Assembly (NCBI GenBank): GCA_038235165.1
Contig: JBBSUG010000006.1
Coordinates: 62,001-126,000, forward strand
DNA from: GCA-002050365 sp038235165
GTDB taxonomy: Bacteria > Acidobacteriota > Blastocatellia > Pyrinomonadales > Pyrinomonadaceae
DNA length: 64,000 nucleotides
Direction of reading: 5' to 3'
Shown here: positions 62,175 through 64,000 of the stretch, piece after piece
How the letters are laid out: every line of letters begins with the position of its first letter
How positions within the stretch are numbered: the stretch's first letter is position 1
Translations under genes and position numbers: made by a program
The notes under the pieces: model-generated
The model's database searches: none
The model's input: the letters and a program-made list of their open reading frames with translations, nothing else
What the model was told of the DNA's origin: nothing

Positions 62175-62962
62175 CCGCTTTTTAAGAATTCCAAGATCAC
62201 TTTAACGGATTCTTCCGTTTGATCGGTCGTGAAAATATGACTCGAATTTTCTAACTCGACGAGTTTGGCATTGGAGATTTGGTCGGCGATAATTTTTGAG
62301 TTGGCGCACGGAATCAGTTGATCGTTGACCGCACCGACAATGAGTGTCGGCATTTTAATTTTCGGCAGTTGTTTGAATGTTCCCTGCCAAGACATAATCC
62401 CCTGCATTTGGCGCATGTAATTTTCGGGCGCAGTAAATCTGCCTTCACGCGAATTCAAATCTTCTTCGAGTAATTTGCGCGGCGTATCTTTGTCATAGAT
62501 ATACGGAGCCATTGCCCAAAATGCGTCTTCGGGCGTGGAACTGCCGCGTCCCTGAAGCGCAAAATAAACAGCGGGACTGGCTGGAATTGATTCACTGCCG
62601 CCGCAGTTGGTGACGGTGAGAATCAGCAAGCGCGTCATTTCAGGATAATTCAAAGCGAATTCCTGCGCGATCATTCCGCCCATTGACATTCCCAAGATAT
62701 GCGCCGATTCGACATTTGCCGCGTCCAAAACCGCTTTCGCGTCCGCTGCCATTAATGGAATTGAAAAAGGTTCATCGGTGAAAACTGTTTCACCCGCACC
62801 GCGATTGTCGAATATAATTACGCGATATTTTTTCGCCAATTCGGGCGTAATACGCCGCCACGATTGATGTGGTGCGCCCAAACCCGCAATCAGCAAAAGC
62901 GGTTCGCCCGCGCCGTGTTCTTCCCAGTATATTTTTGTTGTGTCGTTATTTGCGAAAGACAT
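62156..62962 (-). CDS. Alpha/beta hydrolase
   Basis: The 268-residue protein is a cytoplasmic alpha/beta-fold hydrolase: LLIAGLGAPHQSW (oxyanion loop), DNRGAGET, nucleophile elbow GMSMGGMIA (Ser near residue 93), acid VNDQLIP (Asp near 216) and His in SSHIFTTDQ (near 243). The pattern resembles 3-oxoadipate enol-lactonase/esterase-like hydrolases but the substrate is unknown. Its last few residues and its stop codon lie in the arm of an inverted repeat, so the C-terminus has recently been replaced. Confidence 0.85.
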   Translation of the reverse strand: MSFANNDTTKIYWEEHGAGEPLLLIAGLGAPHQSWRRITPELAKKYRVIIFDNRGAGETVFTDEPFSIPLMAADAKAVLDAANVESAHILGMSMGGMIAQEFALNYPEMTRLLILTVTNCGGSESIPASPAVYFALQGRGSSTPEDAFWAMAPYIYDKDTPRKLLEEDLNSREGRFTAPENYMRQMQGIMSWQGTFKQLPKIKMPTLIVGAVNDQLIPCANSKIIADQISNAKLVELENSSHIFTTDQTEESVKVILEFLKSGAETRP

Positions 62963-63061
62963 ATTTCGACTTTAAATGAAATAATGTCCAGTGTAAAAAG
63001 GTCGGCATCAATAAAATAATTTGAAAGTTCGGTACAACGTCAGAATTACTCCATAAAAAAC

Positions 63062-63859
63062 ATGACTAATGAAAAACTGCTCGTAAGTTTAGAAAACGGC
63101 ATCAAACGCATCACCTTTAACACTCCCGAACGGCGCAATTCGGTTGATGCGGAAATGATCGAAGCACTTTTTGAAGCGTTGAAAGCGACAGCGGACGACG
63201 GTACCCGCGTTATAATTTTGACCGGCGCGGCGGATTCTTTTTGTGCCGGGGCGGATTTAGCAGCGCGAACCGAAAGCGAGATTGCCGCGCACGACGTGAC
63301 GACGTATTTGCGCGACATCGTTAATCCGACAATTTTGCTGATGCGTTCGCTCAATGTGCCGATTATCGCCCGTGTTCACGGTCACGCGGTCGGTATCGGC
63401 TGTAACTTCGCGCTCGCCGCCGATCTGATTATCGCATCGGAAGACGCATTGTTCGGACAGGTTTTCGTCAAAATCGGGCTGATTCCCGACGGCGGCAGTA
63501 CTTTTTTCCTGCCGCATCTCGTCGGTTATCAAAAAGCCTTTGAACTCGCCGCGCTCGGCGACATTATCAGCGCACAGGAAGCCGAAAAACTCGGTTTCGT
63601 CAACAAAGTCGTGCCGTACGCCGAACTCGACGGGGAAGTCGAAAAACTCGCCGCCCGCTTCGTCAAATCGCCGCGCCTTGCGCTCGCAAAAATCAAAGCC
63701 GGACTAAACGAAAACTTGAAAACCGAGCTCGCCGCCGCGTTGGAATTTGAAGCCGTCAATCAGGACGAATGTTTTCATTCCGCCGATTTCATCGAAGGCG
63801 TGACGGCATTTATGCAAAAGCGAAAAGCGGTGTTTAATCAAAGTTCAAAAAATGCGTAA
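63062..63859 (+). CDS. Enoyl-CoA hydratase/isomerase family protein
   Basis: The 265-residue crotonase-family protein shows ADSFCAGADLAART (first oxyanion strand, near residue 60) and HGHAVGIGCNFALAADLI (near residue 108), with the catalytic region around IGLIPDGGSTFFLPHLVG. It probably acts on 2-enoyl-CoA in beta-oxidation or a related route, such as 2-(1,2-epoxy-1,2-dihydrophenyl)acetyl-CoA isomerase. The C-terminal helix region is normal. It is on the plus strand upstream of an MFS gene. Confidence 0.9.
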   Translation: MTNEKLLVSLENGIKRITFNTPERRNSVDAEMIEALFEALKATADDGTRVIILTGAADSFCAGADLAARTESEIAAHDVTTYLRDIVNPTILLMRSLNVPIIARVHGHAVGIGCNFALAADLIIASEDALFGQVFVKIGLIPDGGSTFFLPHLVGYQKAFELAALGDIISAQEAEKLGFVNKVVPYAELDGEVEKLAARFVKSPRLALAKIKAGLNENLKTELAAALEFEAVNQDECFHSADFIEGVTAFMQKRKAVFNQSSKNA

Positions 63860-63918
63860 GCGTGATATTATTGCCCGTATTTGCCGCAGGCAATGAAAAA
63901 TCTTCCGTCAGTTAATCT

Positions 63919-64000
63919 ATGAACAATAAAAAAGCTGCATATTATGCGCTCGGAGTTTTATTTTTAATTAACGCGCTGAACTTTTTCGACCGCCAGATTA
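63919..64000 (+). CDS. MFS transporter, N-terminal fragment (continues beyond window)
   Basis: The ATG at 63919 opens a frame that runs off the end of the window. The 27 visible residues, with ALGVLFLINALNFFDRQI, match the start of the first TM helix and the N-F-x-D-R motif of major-facilitator transporters of the spinster/sugar-phosphate type. Substrate unknown. Confidence 0.75.
   Translation, partial: MNNKKAAYYALGVLFLINALNFFDRQI

Overview
The window looks like chromosomal DNA from an Acidobacteriota bacterium, most likely class Blastocatellia (inference; there is no rRNA here to prove it). Pointers are the Oar-type TonB receptor with an N-terminal carboxypeptidase-regulatory domain, winged-helix regulators fused to sensor or beta-propeller domains, FG-GAP/VCBS repeat proteins, many secreted proteins ending their signal peptide in FAQ/SAQ, and abundant short inverted repeats between genes. 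Coding density is normal and housekeeping genes dominate; no phage, IS transposase or CRISPR array is visible.

Layout. 1-2.5 kb: end of a HEAT-like protein, then uvrB. 2.5-9.3 kb: two large one-component regulators (a membrane winged-helix protein with a LecA-like extracytoplasmic part, and a SARP/BTAD protein with a beta-propeller) with several small or secreted proteins and 11-bp phased repeats. 9.3-17.3 kb, mostly minus strand: YihY-like membrane protein, mutS preceded by an Mrr-like nuclease, acyltransferase, alr, acyl-CoA carboxyltransferase. 17.3-19.8 kb: coiled-coil secreted protein and two TPR lipoproteins, the first broken by a stop codon. 20-24.8 kb: translation operon rplM-rpsI-rpsB-tsf-pyrH-frr. 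24.9-29 kb: four cell-wall enzyme genes (two M15-like, one L,D-transpeptidase, one M23). 29.1-31.2 kb: nitrilase, a GrdB/PrdB-like SELENOPROTEIN read through an in-frame TGA, and a small unknown protein. 31.5-37.6 kb: TonB receptor and a hemin/siderophore-type ABC importer. 37.7-41.5 kb: M1 aminopeptidase facing a minus-strand RNA cluster tadA, tRNA-Ser(CGA), tRNA-Ser(GGA), SRP RNA. 41.7-49.4 kb: DUF2270, zinc ribbon, esterase, inositol monophosphatase, VCBS protein, accD, YicC, and a VapBC-like pair with a truncated toxin. 49.4-64 kb: MsbA-like ABC exporter, lytic transglycosylase, a large metalloprotease carrying both dockerin-like and cohesin-like domains, ilvA, SPFH protein, glutathione peroxidase, a pair of type-4 uracil-DNA glycosylase paralogs of which the second lost all cysteines, NUDIX, hydrolase, enoyl-CoA hydratase, start of an MFS transporter.

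The most interesting items are: (1) the selenoprotein gene that ordinary annotation would split in two, in a tight operon with a nitrilase; (2) a family of intergenic inverted repeats built from short 7-8 nt words, several lying inside operons; (3) four exactly 11-bp-spaced repeats directly in front of the membrane winged-helix regulator; (4) the cohesin plus dockerin metalloprotease; (5) the cysteine-free UDG paralog; and (6) two genes broken by single TAA codons with intact reading frame beyond.
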